From contig CAHIKZ030004135.1 of NCBI GenBank assembly GCA_903632075.3, positions 154,501 through 218,500 on the forward strand: DNA of 64,000 nt, read 5' to 3'. Numbering within the stretch: position 1 is the first letter of the stretch; each line of letters opens with the position of its first letter. A program made the position numbers and the translations under genes. Of the stretch, positions 11,990 to 22,448 are shown one piece after another. This DNA is from Acanthosepion pharaonis. Taxonomy: Eukaryota; Mollusca; Cephalopoda; Sepiida; Sepiidae. Under the pieces are notes generated by a model that searched no databases, was not told the DNA's origin, and saw nothing but the letters and a program-made list of their open reading frames with translations.

Positions 11990-12910
11990 GTTTAGTTGAG
12001 GTGTTGACAAATTGGCTGACAGACAGAAGTTTATCTAATTTTCTTCTACGGTAGATATATCTGTAAAAGTTATTTGTGGATTATAAAGTGAGTGCCCATT
12101 TTTTGTAATTTTTAACTTAGAGAAATTTTTAACTTGAGAGTAATATTCTCTGTAATATAAAGTTTTATTGAATTTTAGTTACTTTGGATTCAAATTTACT
12201 ATAGTTTCCGTTTTTATTTTCGGATATTGTCAAGTATGAACGTCTCTATTTATAAAAATCAACACGTTTATACATATACACAGAAAAAATTATTTTTAAA
12301 ATATTGGCGGTCGATGAACTGTACTAAGCTTTTCCATTTATGATTAGTAAATGAAGTTTTTACGTAATATCAATATCACGTAACCGGGACAAAGTAATAC
12401 AAAAATTTAAAATATTTAAAAAATTTATAAATTATTTTAATTAACATTTTTAAAAGTAAAAACAATTCTTTTAAAAATTCATTATTCATCTTCTTTTTAG
12501 TTTTAATAATATATCTTATACATAAAAGTAATTAAAAGTTTTTCTAATTAAATAATATCTTAGTTTTATTTTATGAATTCAGAGTAGATTTTCGATAAAT
12601 AGTGATCCCGTTTTACTAAATGAAATTGATGATTTAACCAATATTAACATTAAGCGGGACAAAATTTAATTTCTCGAAATTTCATAAAATTAAATAAATG
12701 GGGTTAACAGATATAAAAAAAATATTTTTATCAAGGTTTTCTAAAACGATATTTCTAAAATAATTTCATTCATTTGTGAATAATTCCTGAAAATTTCATT
12801 AAAAACCCAAATTTTATAGTCTTTTTTGCGGTGAAAAACACATTGATTTTAGCAAAAAAGACAATAAAATTTGATAAAGTAATGTTTGGTCCCTGTCCCC
12901 GCTGACACAA
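11990..12910 (+). repeat. Dispersed AT-rich repeat, copy A
   Basis: Two islands match the 34.6-35.5 kb region in inverted orientation: around 12065-12095 (ccacaaataac) with 35450-35475, and around 12505-12590 (aattaaaag followed by ctaattaaataa) with 34970-35045. The spacing is nearly the same in both (about 460 and 450 bp). The limits given are approximate. Confidence 0.45.
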
Positions 12911-12914
12911 ACAA

Positions 12915-13380
12915 AAGAACAAGATTTTAAGCAACATTTTTATCTTTCATCTGAATATGAAAAACGATTTTGACGCCAAAACTTTGTTTGCAACATTTCT
13001 TTCATCATAGTATGCTATTTTTTAACGAATCAGTGGCGGTAATTAAAGCAAATATCTAGTTTATTGCTTATGACAATAAGGTGAATTCATATTGATTTTT
13101 TTTTTAAATTGTCGACTGATTTCAGGTGAAAATCTCACCAGTAGAAAGAGAATAAAAACGGCGCGATTAAATAGACAGTTAATTCTTCAAACTTAAAAAT
13201 ATCAATTTTGTTTTTAAATTATCTGATTTTATTATTATTCGGTAATAAATAAAATTATTTTTAATTTTTTTAAGCTTTTCAAATATGTTTTATTACTGAA
13301 TTGAAATATACATGCAAACGCACAAATGTACATCCACACGATTTCAATAAATCTGAAAAGGACATCTGCGTCAGGGTGGC
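12915..13380. other. Unassigned AT-rich DNA
   Basis: Nothing recognised. Confidence 0.5.
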
Positions 13381-13384
13381 TAAT

Positions 13385-14115
13385 TTATGAGTGACGAGAA
13401 AAATGTGCTATCCTTTGAAGTCATTTTTATGACTTCTCCTTTAATTCTACAGAACATATTTTCTGATAAATATCTGTCTACTAAAAATAAACGTAACTTC
13501 TTTGTGCTTTTCTATAAACATTTTCATGCTAATCGTTCTGGTGGGCATTCGTCTTTGCTACCTCAAATTTACGAATTTAAACGCATCACTACATAATGTT
13601 TCATTATATTACTGACGAAACTGCTAAATGGCATCGTAAATTTTATGCTAACAGTTTCTTTACTCACAGTTCTTGCTTGTAGAAATCTCTTCCAGCTTTT
13701 TGCTTTCCAGTCAACTTTTTGATCTTAAAAAATTGAAATGTAATGTCAATCGTTATATTTTGTCTTCTTAATCCCTGTTATTTTATTCTTCTCCTTAATG
13801 TTTTTCGTTTTCTCATATTCTTCACTCTGAGCAACATCTTAGTGACTTTATTGCCTTGCTTAGGATAAACTTATTTTTAAAAAATATTCATTTTTATTTT
13901 ATTAAATTTCTGCATAGGTTATATGCTAACAGTTTCTTCTCACGCACTTGTTGAACTCGCTTCCGCCTTCTTGATTTCCTGTAGGTTTCGATCTACAAAT
14001 AATTTAAATGCAACATCGTCTACCATTATCTTCTGCTTTCTTGAATCCTGTTCTTTTACTGTCATCTTTCCACGATGTGTTTTTCTCAGATTTTTACTCT
14101 CAGTAATACTTTGTG
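13385..14115 (+). pseudogene. Non-LTR retrotransposon RT tail, 3' part duplicated
   Basis: Plus-strand frames preserve the C-terminal blocks of a Jockey/CR1-like RT. FYKHFHANRSGGHSSLLPQ (in 13387-13596) stands for the usual FYKYFHG.CS.EL..L.P region. A YANSFFTH...SLPAFCFPV block follows at about 13640-13720, and a second, diverged YANSFF copy lies at 13922-14020 (in 13923-14150). Known: this region closes the RT protein in this widespread family. The repeated block suggests a local duplication or two tandem 3' fragments. All frames are broken. Confidence 0.55.
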
Positions 14116-14214
14116 TCTTGTTTTGGATGAAAAATAAAATAATACTATAATTCAGGTTTTAGAATTCATCATATTGCCGTCAGAGAAGCGACGTGTTAGC
14201 GAAACAATAATAAG

Positions 14215-14462
14215 AACAAGATAAATATCCCAAAACAACTGACCATTTTGTATCAGTTTGTGCAGTATTGGCATCCACTGAATATAAAACACAGCTCCGC
14301 AGAGTGGGCCAATATCTTCACTGGAATATCTGCAACACTTTCGGAAAGGAAACTGCAAGAAATTGGTATGAACACCACCCAGACTCGGTTACGGAGATAG
14401 AAGCTGTAACAATTTTATGGAACTTTTCAATACACACAGACATAACAATCAAAGTTAATAAT
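14215..14462 (+). pseudogene. RLE-type non-LTR element fragment, copy 3
   Basis: The frame 14268-14564 reads STEYKTQLRRVGQYLHW, WYEHHPDSVTEIEAVTILW and IHTD, matching the region after the CCHC motif in copy 4 (15129-15824). Upstream, a DKYPKTTDHF stretch near 14220 is a decayed zinc motif. The copy breaks off after IHTD and runs into an imperfect triplet part, then GTTAGTAGGCCC and (AAT)n. An isolated internal fragment; inactive. Confidence 0.7.
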
Positions 14463-14494
14463 AACTATGATGATAGTGTTAGTAGGCCCGGTAC

Positions 14495-14500
<6 letters not shown>

Positions 14501-14537
<37 letters not shown>
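14501..14537. repeat. (AAT)n microsatellite at a retroelement 5' junction
   Basis: About 12 AAT units directly before the 5'-truncated copy 4. Confidence 0.95.
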
Positions 14538-14538
<1 letters not shown>

Positions 14539-15923
14539 GATTTAGAACAAGGAGAAGCTTATAAGTACCTAGGTGTAAATGAGAGTGAAGGAATTCACCA
14601 TAAGAAAATGAAAGAAATAGTGCGTAAAGAGTACTATAGAAGGGTACGACTGGTATTAAAAACTGAATTGAATTCTCAGAACAGAATTATGGCCATTAAT
14701 AACCTAGCCATCCCAGTGGTCCAATATAGTTTCAACATCTTGAACTGGACTCTAAATGACATCAGACAAATGGATTCTAAAACAAGAAAGCTTCTTTTCT
14801 AAGTATAAGATGCATCATCCAAAGGCTGATGTAGACCGTCTATACATACCCCGTAAAGAAGGTGGAAGAGGTCTTATTCAGCTAGAATTGTCATACAAGA
14901 CAACAACTATTGGCTTACTAACTTACATGGAAACAACAAATGACTGGATGATAAAATTAGTGAAACAACATGAAAACAGAAAGAAAAATATTCAATAATA
15001 AAAGAAGGCAGTAAATACAAACAACATTTACATTTAGTAGATTCTGTAGTAAATCAAAACAGAAGCCAAGAACCAACTATTGCAGCAAAAGATATGAAAA
15101 GAAAGCCAAGGATAAAGCCCTTGAACAGATGAAACAACGCTGGCAAGACAAACCTCTGCATGGCCAATATCCAGAACGTGCAAATAAACCCAATGTTGAT
15201 AAAGTTAATACTCATCGATGGTTACGAGCATCTGGATTAAAGTCTGAAACTGAAGGCTTTATTCTTGCAGCGCAAGACCAGAGTCTTTTCACTAGGAATT
15301 TTCAGGCAAATATCATACATAATAATGTGGATCCAAAATGCAGGTTCTGTGACAAATACCAAGAAACAATAGACCATCTAATCTCAGGATGTTCTATACT
15401 TGCCCCAAATGAATATAAAAATCGTCACGATAGAGTGGGGCAATACTTACACTGGACAATGTGCAAACACTTTGGAAAATGTGTAAGCAAACACTGGTAT
15501 GAACATCGGCCAGCGCCGGTTACAGAAATAGAAGATGTCACCATTCTATGGGATTATACCATCCACACAGACAGAAAAATTGAAGCAAATAGGCCGGACA
15601 TTATTGTCAAAAACCAGAAAGAAAAAACTTGCCTACTAATTGATATGGCTTGTCCAGCGGATTGTAACATAGCAACCAAGGAATTTGAAAAACTATCAAA
15701 ATACAAAGACCTGGAAATTGAAATAGAAAAAATGTGGAAATTGAAAACAAGAATAATACCAGTGGTAATAGGTGCACTTGGAATTATAAAAATGGAACAA
15801 AACAACACATTGAAAGAATCCTGAAACCCCAGCTTAAGAGACATACAGAAAATTGTCTTATTAAGTACAGCACACACACTAAGGAGAACTTTGTCTATGT
15901 AACGCTAGCAACTTCATCGGAGA

Positions 15924-15954
<31 letters not shown>

Positions 15955-15955
15955 A
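14538..15955 (+). pseudogene. RLE-type non-LTR retroelement, best copy (copy 4), R4/Dong-like
   Basis: Seen: C-terminal RT and thumb-like blocks (AYKYLGVNES near 14560; frames 14608-14802 and 14756-14998), then a 231-codon frame 15129-15824. In that frame C71, C74, H83 and C88 form a CCHC zinc motif (CRFCDKYQETIDHLISGC), R155-PD157 and D172 form a PD...D nuclease core, and IIPVVIGALGIIK is near the end. A pure A run (about 15925-15952) is the 3' tail. Known: CCHC plus PD...D is the restriction-like endonuclease of R2-superfamily elements, and R4-clade Dong of silkworm inserts into TAA repeats. Inferred: a 5'-truncated target-primed insertion at (AAT)n. At least two frame breaks separate the pieces, and no N-terminal RT is present. 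Confidence 0.8.
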
Positions 15956-15959
15956 ACAT

Positions 15960-16080
15960 GAAATGTGGCCATAACAACACACCACGACCTGCCTTAGGTC
16001 TTTCCGCAGACTTGGTAGGTAGTGTGTCCATAGCAGAAATCGAATGATGATGATGATGACAATAATAATAATACACATAT
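15960..16080. repeat. Possible 3' tail of another retroelement
   Basis: Right after the poly(A), a GC-richer stretch (with cgacctgccttaggtctttc) ends in GAT and AAT triplets. The layout resembles a short 3' fragment with a simple-repeat tail, but I cannot name the family. Confidence 0.3.
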
Positions 16081-16084
16081 TGCT

Positions 16085-16755
16085 ATTTCTTGATGCTAAA
16101 ATATACAAATTGGTTATAACGTACGAAGTCAATTGAATAGAAAATACAGTCCAGATAATAGGGAATAAAAAATAATCAATCATCAATACAGATTTCCAGG
16201 AATGACTCAAATCCATGCCCAATATGGCCAGAATAAACCTGGTGCAAGAAGCAATTGCTTATCTCCGAGAGAAGACCGACGCAAATGAAAGAAAAACAAT
16301 TTAAATTGCAGAGACCCTTCAAATAAATGAGATCTGGTAATATTTGGTGTTCGCCTGAATATTTCCGTGTGAAAAAATAAAATGCCTAATAACAATTTGA
16401 CAAAACAAACCATTACAATAATCACAAAGCAGACATTCTAGATAGAAGGAAATATTCCATTAGATATCTACAGAGGCATACCTTTTGTTGTACTGTGTTA
16501 CTAATAATCCAAAAGCAGAAATTGGTTTAGAATTCATACACAGACATGATAGAGTAGGGACAGACTGAATATTATGCAAAAGACGGGATTTGATCTTGCA
16601 GACGTCATAGACACAAACGAAGTATTTCAAGGCTGAAAGTATATAAATTTAAGGTTTTATTGTGGCTGTGAAAATTAAATGGATGACCAAATTTAAAAAT
16701 GTGCCAATGAACTTTAGAGAAATGCGGAATAGACAAGTAACAGTTGTAGCCGTTG
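16085..16755. other. Unassigned DNA
   Basis: Small minus-strand frames (15953-16222, 16207-16425) have no recognisable motifs. Confidence 0.5.
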
Positions 16756-16759
16756 TTAT

Positions 16760-17505
16760 TATGAATTTAGGAAAATTCGGTAATTTTGACAAGGTAGGAA
16801 AATACGATTATGATGAAACATAAGTTGATTGAAAATTGATTTTAGGAGTTCTGGTGTTGTGATTTGTGAACTAAGTTCCCTTCCCCCTACATTTTTAAAT
16901 AACTGAAAATAGTGGTGTCCAGATAGGACCTCACTACAATACCAGGTCCGTACTTGCCGAAGGGGGACTTAGGAGGCTAGGTCTATTCCTCAATATTTTT
17001 AAAAAGTATTATTAACTATGGGGGTCTAGATAAAAACATCACTACAACAATACCAGGGCCGTACTTTCTGGAAGGAGCTATTCCCCATATGTTTAAATAA
17101 GTATTAACTAAAAAAATCATGGGTTCCAGTCCAGATAGAACCCCACTGTAACAATACCAGGGCCGTAATTTCTGTGTGGGGGTTTAGGAGACTAAGCGCC
17201 CTAAAATATTTTTAAATAAATATTTATACTCTATTTTTTTGAAGAAAATAAAAGTTAATGTTAAGTTCTTTTATATTCTTTTCAAATTATTATTTTAATA
17301 AAAAATAATAGGAAATAAATTAAGTTTTAGATTGTTATTTCTTTGTAAAGAAGCAAAACCTATGTAACCTCATTTCTATTTCAAAAATATAAGTGAGGGG
17401 ATTATCCCCCAAATCCCCACCCCAGAACGGACCTAAAATCAATTTTCAATCGACTTGTATCTCGAATTTTCCTAACTTGTCAAAATCACCGAATTTTTAC
17501 TAAAT
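16760..17505. mobile_element. MITE-like element with about 85-bp imperfect inverted ends
   Basis: The left end (16766-16855) and the reverse complement of the right end (17415-17502) agree over long stretches: AAATTCGGT.ATTTTGACAA, TAGGAAAAT, then TTGATTGAAAATTGATTTTA (with one change) and TTCTGG. The core is filled by an imperfect tandem repeat (16890-17230). No transposase is encoded, so it would be non-autonomous. I could not define a target duplication, so the outer limits are approximate. Confidence 0.65.
16890..17230. repeat. Imperfect tandem repeat of about 95-120 bp inside the MITE-like element
   Basis: Three and a part units, each with an aatatttttaaataa-like AT block, a cagata(g)aacc segment, and caataccagggccgta followed by a G-rich run. 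Unit starts are near 16880, 16990, 17080 and 17200. Confidence 0.7.
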
Positions 17506-18000
17506 ATGTCTTCTTTTCGTTTCTATTAAAACTTTCTCATTGCTCACATGTTCTGTCCATGGTATTCTCGGCGACCTTCTATAGAACCACATCTTGAGTC
17601 TCCTCTTCACCTGTGAGGAAATTTTCTGCCAGATACTAGTGATGTAGTAAGATAATTACAGAAACACGCCGGAAGTATAACGGTTATCGACTTGGCACAG
17701 GGACTCGACGAGCAAGAATTCAACTTCCAGTCTCAAACTTTGCGTTCACTTCACACTAGGGCTATTCAAAACGGCATGAACCCATCTCTTCGCCGTGGGA
17801 TGAATAGTCGAGTAGATTAAGTACAAACCGTGCAGATGACAAGGGAAACCAATTTACAATGTTTGCCAAGGAGCTATGAAAGTTCACAAAAAAATAAATG
17901 AAAAGATTTTGATCGTGTACGTCTTGAACAGACAGCAAAAAATAGTATGGAAAGGCTTACTGAATATTTCTTTGCCGTGATTAATAAAAGCTAAATTTCT
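17506..18000. other. Unassigned DNA
   Basis: Nothing recognised. The stretch 17560-17780 has a more balanced base composition but no open frame of note. Confidence 0.45.
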
Positions 18001-18022
18001 TAATAATAATAATAATAATGAT

Positions 18023-18070
<48 letters not shown>
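18001..18070. repeat. (AAT)n microsatellite
   Basis: About 23 AAT units with two interruptions. Confidence 0.95.
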
Positions 18071-18071
<1 letters not shown>

Positions 18072-18997
18072 CTTCTTGCAATAAATCATCTCAACTGTTG
18101 TTTATGTATCCATTTTGGCAAGATTCTCGAACTCACTATTGCATTACCGGATGTGGGTATGAGGTTACGTATTTCTGTATTCGGTGGTTGGGACTGACTC
18201 CAGTTAATCTCTCCTGTCCACCCAACTTCCTTGGTATCTGGTGTGAACTTGAGGCCAAGACTATTGTAGCACAATGCAACACTTGTAAAATTTCATATTT
18301 TGGCATAAAACTGAATTAACAGGGATTGGCACTCATCTTAATTTCAAATGTAGGCGTATATGTTTAGCGTGACGGAAATTAAAATACTGGGCAAGGGTAC
18401 TCAAACTATTGTGTAGACCCATTCCGTCCTCCTTAAGCTTTTAATCGGATTAGCTACTGGTCGGATTGTGTCACTTAAAACCATACAGAAATACTTGTAT
18501 ATTTGTGCGCGTGATTTAAAGCCGATATTTACTAATGAGATTCACGTTGCAATTTGGCAAGCCGATTCTAGCGAATAATTACGACAATCGTTGCAATACT
18601 CGCTAATGTTATTATTTTTATTATTATAATTGTTGAAGCTGTACTTGAGCTGTTGTTCATATGTATAATATAAATTGAATTTATTAGCTTAAGCAATATG
18701 TTTATTTTAATTGTTATGTAATAATATTCCATGATGATTGAAATAGGTTAATAATACCATGTATGTTTATAGAATGTATCCAAAACAAAAAGTGGTGGCG
18801 ATGAGACAAAGTGGCTTACAAACGACACGTTTTGCTGACATCTCTTGGGATCTGCTTCTTCAGGTTGGAATGCAAGACAAAATCGTGTGTAAGAAAAATG
18901 CGTTAGTATTTTTGAGGATAACAGGAACAATTAATTAATTTACCTTATCAGATTCCACGACCAAAAACGAGAAGTATTTAAGTATTTGCATATCTTT

Positions 18998-19000
<3 letters not shown>
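18071..19000. other. Unassigned DNA
   Basis: Overlapping frames at 18086-18274 (minus) and 18098-18319 (plus) lack motifs. The segment 18100-18320 is more GC-balanced than its surroundings and could be an old repeat. Confidence 0.45.

Positions 19001-19040
<40 letters not shown>
19001..19040. repeat. (GATA)n microsatellite
   Basis: Ten GATA units. Confidence 0.95.
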
Positions 19041-19294
19041 CACCTAGTGAGCCAGACAAACCTACCTAGGTTTCACCAAAACGGATCGTCAGGGAAAGTC
19101 AAGCTAACGAGGCAAAGAGAAACACATATTTATAGGCGATAGCTAAAATCATACCACGTGACCAAAAAGCCACAAACACAAACCTACGTGGTTAAAATAT
19201 TTATTCAACTAAAATGGGGAGGGAAAAAACAAAAAACACGCGAACATTAAGGTGGAATGTCAATAACGGGAAACTGCCTAATTTAGTACCCAAG

Positions 19295-19295
<1 letters not shown>

Positions 19296-19347
<52 letters not shown>
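19296..19347. repeat. (TA)n microsatellite, left flank of a hairpin segment
   Basis: About 26 TA units. Confidence 0.95.
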
Positions 19348-19348
<1 letters not shown>

Positions 19349-19493
19349 CGCCAAGTATAGGATTGCTGTATACGGAATAAATTCCAATAACCCAAAAATA
19401 CTATTCTTAAAAGAATGCTCAATACAGAGTAGAGCAAATATAATTGATAAATATGTTATAGAATCACTACAAAAACAGTCATTTTGTTTTAAG

Positions 19494-19545
19494 ACTTCTA
19501 TTGTCTTATCAAGTGATCAACACCATCTCTTAAGACACTAGAAGT
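19494..19545. repeat. 15-bp inverted repeat forming a hairpin
   Basis: ACTTCTATTGTCTTA (19494-19508) and TAAGACACTAGAAGT (19531-19545) pair at 14 of 15 positions around a 22-nt loop. The hairpin sits in a 235-bp unique segment bounded by (TA)n on both sides. Confidence 0.8.
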
Positions 19546-19578
19546 TTTCAAACAACATATTTATGTTATAATTTTCGA

Positions 19579-19581
<3 letters not shown>

Positions 19582-19637
<56 letters not shown>
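19582..19637. repeat. (TA)n microsatellite, right flank of the hairpin segment
   Basis: About 28 TA units. Confidence 0.95.
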
Positions 19638-19641
<4 letters not shown>

Positions 19642-19679
19642 TATACGTATATGTACTAATTAATATATATCTTTGCCCT

Positions 19680-19870
19680 GTCTAACCACATCAAGCCCCA
19701 TAAAGTTTACACCTCATTTATAAATTTGATCACTATCTGCTTTCAGGTTAGAAGTGGCGAAACCAAGGAATAGAGTTCATCCGAGCCCTTTTCATGGAAC
19801 TAGCAATAAAGCAGTGAGAGGTTTTCCACGTCCCGCCTGTGAGAGAAGATTTGGAGGGTCTAAAATAATT
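19680..19870 (-). pseudogene. Non-LTR RT C-terminal fragment
   Basis: Minus-strand reading gives RDVENLSLLYC.FHEKGSDELYSLVSP, the counterpart of the block at 27900-28050 (RQDVASLSRYYHGKCSDELHLLVP). At the DNA level ttcatccgagc and tgagagagaa words are shared with 27925-28040. A short, dead fragment lying just upstream of the gypsy element's leader. Confidence 0.65.
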
Positions 19871-19899
19871 TGTTATGCAGAAGGACTCTGAGACGTTTT

Positions 19900-20290
19900 T
19901 GGATTCTATCGAGATTCAATTTCGAACTCACACGGAATTTTTTTTTCTCTCTCGTCAACCACAACAACTTAGCGACGAGGATATCAAACTCACATGGAAG
20001 AAAAAAAAAGACAAAATTCTCCCTCGTCAACTTGGCGACGAGAAAATTCGAATTCACACAGGAAGAGTACAAATAAAAATTCTCCCTTGCCGACCATAAC
20101 GACTTGGTGTCGAGAAATTGGGACCTACACGGAAAGAAAAAATTCCTCTCTTCTCCCCACAACAGCTTGGGCGACAAGAATTTGCATTTCTCGGAGACTC
20201 AAAAGAAAAAATTGCCGTTTTGCCAGTATCCACAACAACTGGGTAACAAAGTGTTACGAGGATTAAAATACGGAAAATCGAGTTTTTTCG
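19900..20290 (+). repeat. Gypsy leader with five diverged copies of a primer-binding-site-like unit
   Basis: Five units of 62-73 bp, each with a variant of acttGGcgacgag: 19967-19980, 20030-20042, 20102-20114, 20165-20178 and 20238-20250. Most also carry a cacaacaac-like or cgtcaac word before it and an A-rich run with acacgg after. Known: Ty3/gypsy primer-binding sites start with TGG, complementary to the tRNA CCA end, and directly follow the 5' LTR. Inferred: the leader has been expanded by tandem duplication. No 5' LTR resembling 24501-24889 is seen upstream. Confidence 0.65.
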
Positions 20291-20303
20291 TAAGACTCTT
20301 ACC

Positions 20304-21017
20304 ATGGAGAATTTTAAAAGTATTTTAGTAGAACTTTTTAAGCACCAAAATGAACAGCAATTACAATTCCAAGAAAGAATGGAAAAAATATTATTACAAA
20401 CGCAGAAGGAAAACCATGAAAGACAAATGCAAAATGAAGAAAGACAATTACAATTCCAGGAGCTAATTGTAAAAGTAGCGAGTAATACACAACAACAAAA
20501 TATTGAAAAAGAGGCGACTTTTTCTCAAGACGCAGTATAGAACACATAGAAACATTCAAATATTCCCTAGAAGAGGATAAAATTTCAGGCACTTTTTCAG
20601 ACCTCGTGAAGACATCTTCAACATCGATTGTCAAAACTGGACAGAAGCAAAAAAGCTACGACTTTTACTCAGAAAATTAGAAACGGAAGAATGCACAAAA
20701 TTCGTGGATTAGATTTTGCCAAAGAAGACAAATGATTTAACGTTTGATGAAGCAGTTACATCCCTGACGGAGCTTTTCAGCCCGAAAACGTCACTCTTTC
20801 ACAAAAGGTTGAAATGTTTTAACCTTGTAAAGGATGAAAATGAGGATTACTCCACGTTCGCCGCAATCGTGAATAAAATTTGCGACGATTACAAGTTGGC
20901 AGAATTAACTTCAGACAATTTCAAGTATCTTCTTTTTGTACAAGGGTTAGTCTTAGAAAAGGATAGCGAAATGCGCAAAAAACGCTTTCAAAACTGCAAA
21001 ATGAACCTGGATTAACA
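20304..21017 (+). pseudogene. gag: Ty3/gypsy gag
   Basis: The start MENFKSILVELFKHQNEQQL opens a Gln/Glu-rich coiled-coil-like N-terminus (20304-20540). After a frame change the capsid-like part continues (SIEHIETFKYSLEE... near 20545). After a TAG at 20710-20712 it resumes as LTFDEAVTSLTELFSPKTSL...DYSTFAAIVNKICDDYKLAELTSDNFKYLLFVQGL (20716-21015), a typical gypsy gag. Known role: it forms the cytoplasmic particle that packages element RNA. One frameshift and one stop inside the capsid region make this copy defective. The ATG is the first in frame after the leader repeats. Confidence 0.8.
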
Positions 21018-21413
21018 CTACAAAACTATCGGAAAACCGCCAAAAATGTCTGCGTATAAAGAAAGACTCGAAGGATATTGAGGAGTCAGGAGTATCACAT
21101 ATACGTAAGTTAAACAAAAGTTTACGTTTTTCACCCTTCCCGGAAAGAAAACAAAAATTCTATAATAATGACAAAAGATTTTCACCCTCCTCGGAAAGAA
21201 AACGAAAATTCTATAATAATGAAAAAAGTACAACGTACAGGGCAAATAATGACGAAAATCAAAGTAAATATACCCCCCCCCAATCTGCATGTTATCGATG
21301 TGGAGGACTACACTGGAATAAGGATTGTCGTTTTAAATATGAAAACTGTCTTGCGTGTGGAAAAATGGGTCACAAGGCATCCTAATGTAGGAACATAAAA
21401 ATTTACTAGTAGG
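21018..21413 (+). pseudogene. gag: Gag nucleocapsid end with two zinc knuckles
   Basis: From 21290 the frame reads CYRCGGLHWNKDC (C-X2-C-X3-H-X4-C), then CLACGKMGHKAS, a stop and C, a second knuckle (C-X2-C-X4-H-X4-C) with a TAA one codon before its last Cys. Such knuckles bind element RNA. Before them, a stretch of about 47 bp is duplicated in tandem (21127-21176 and 21177-21224; both with ggaaagaaaac and attctataataatga). A run of nine C follows at 21272-21280, a likely slippage site in copying. Frames differ from the gag body. Confidence 0.75.
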
Positions 21414-22448
21414 ATGAGAGCTACTAGGATTCATGATGAAGACAATACTAACATAAGGAAATATGTGGAACTTGAAATCTTAAATAAAAAGATAAAATTA
21501 CAACTTGACACAGGTTCAGATCTGACGATAATTAATCTACAAACATGGAGAAAGCTTAATAGACCAACAATGTTACACACACAGAAAATTGCTAAGTCTG
21601 TTGCAGGAAAGCGTATAAAATTCGAAGGAGAAGTAATCCTAAATGTAAAATTTTACGGGAAAACAAGAATACTCAAAATATTCGTAATGAAGGATACAGA
21701 AAATCTGGTTGCCACGGACTGGATGCAGAAGTTCGACGTATGGGATTTACCTGTCAGCTCTTTTTGTAAAAAGATAAAGTGCGAATCATCAGAAGTTATA
21801 AAACTAAAGGAAGGATTACATAATCATTTTCCAGAAGTATTTTTAAGCGGGTTGGGTCGGTGTAACAAATTTACAGCTAGAATTGAATTAAAAGAAAACG
21901 TCCAACCAGTATTTAAAAAGAAGAAAAACGTATCGTTTGCCACTATAGAAAAAATCGACAAAGAATTAGAGAGACTTGAACAAACTGGGATCCTGTCAAA
22001 AATAGAGTTTAGTGAATGGGCAGAACCAGTAGTCTATGCAAATAAGAAATCAGGGGAAATCCGTGTATGCGCAGATTTCTCAACGGGGTTAAACAAGGTT
22101 ATAAAAGACCATCATTACCCATTACCAAGCCCGGAGGAAATATTCACCAAGTTTAACGGCGGCAAGATATTTTCCGAAATAGATTTAAGTGAGGCTTATC
22201 TGCAGATCCCAGTACAAGGAGAGAGTACGAAAATTCTATGCATTAATATGCACAAAGGGCTGTACAAATTCAACAAACTACCATTTGGGGTAAAAGTTGC
22301 ACGGCAATTTTTCAACAAACGATGGATACAGTGCTCACGGGCCAGAATTTTGCGACCGCTTTACTTGGACGACATCCTAATTAAAAGCGACGATGTTGAA
22401 GAGGAAAGGAAGATTTCAAAAGACTTCAGGACTTTGGGTTTAAAGTAA
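21414..22448 (+). pseudogene. pol: Ty3/gypsy pol: protease and reverse transcriptase (first part)
   Basis: A 344-codon frame. The protease active site is LDTGSD (Asp32). The RT fingers/palm follow: RVCADFSTGLNKVIKDHHYPLP, FSEIDLSEAYLQIPV (block A with catalytic Asp), KLPFGVKVA (block B-C), and YLDDIL with Asp319-Asp320. Between the FGVKVA block and YLDD the protein looks unlike the family, whereas the next frame shows the expected residues, so two compensating frameshifts lie between about 22300 and 22355. The frame then ends by another frameshift near 22445. Function: maturation of the polyprotein and copying of element RNA. Defective as it stands. Confidence 0.85.
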
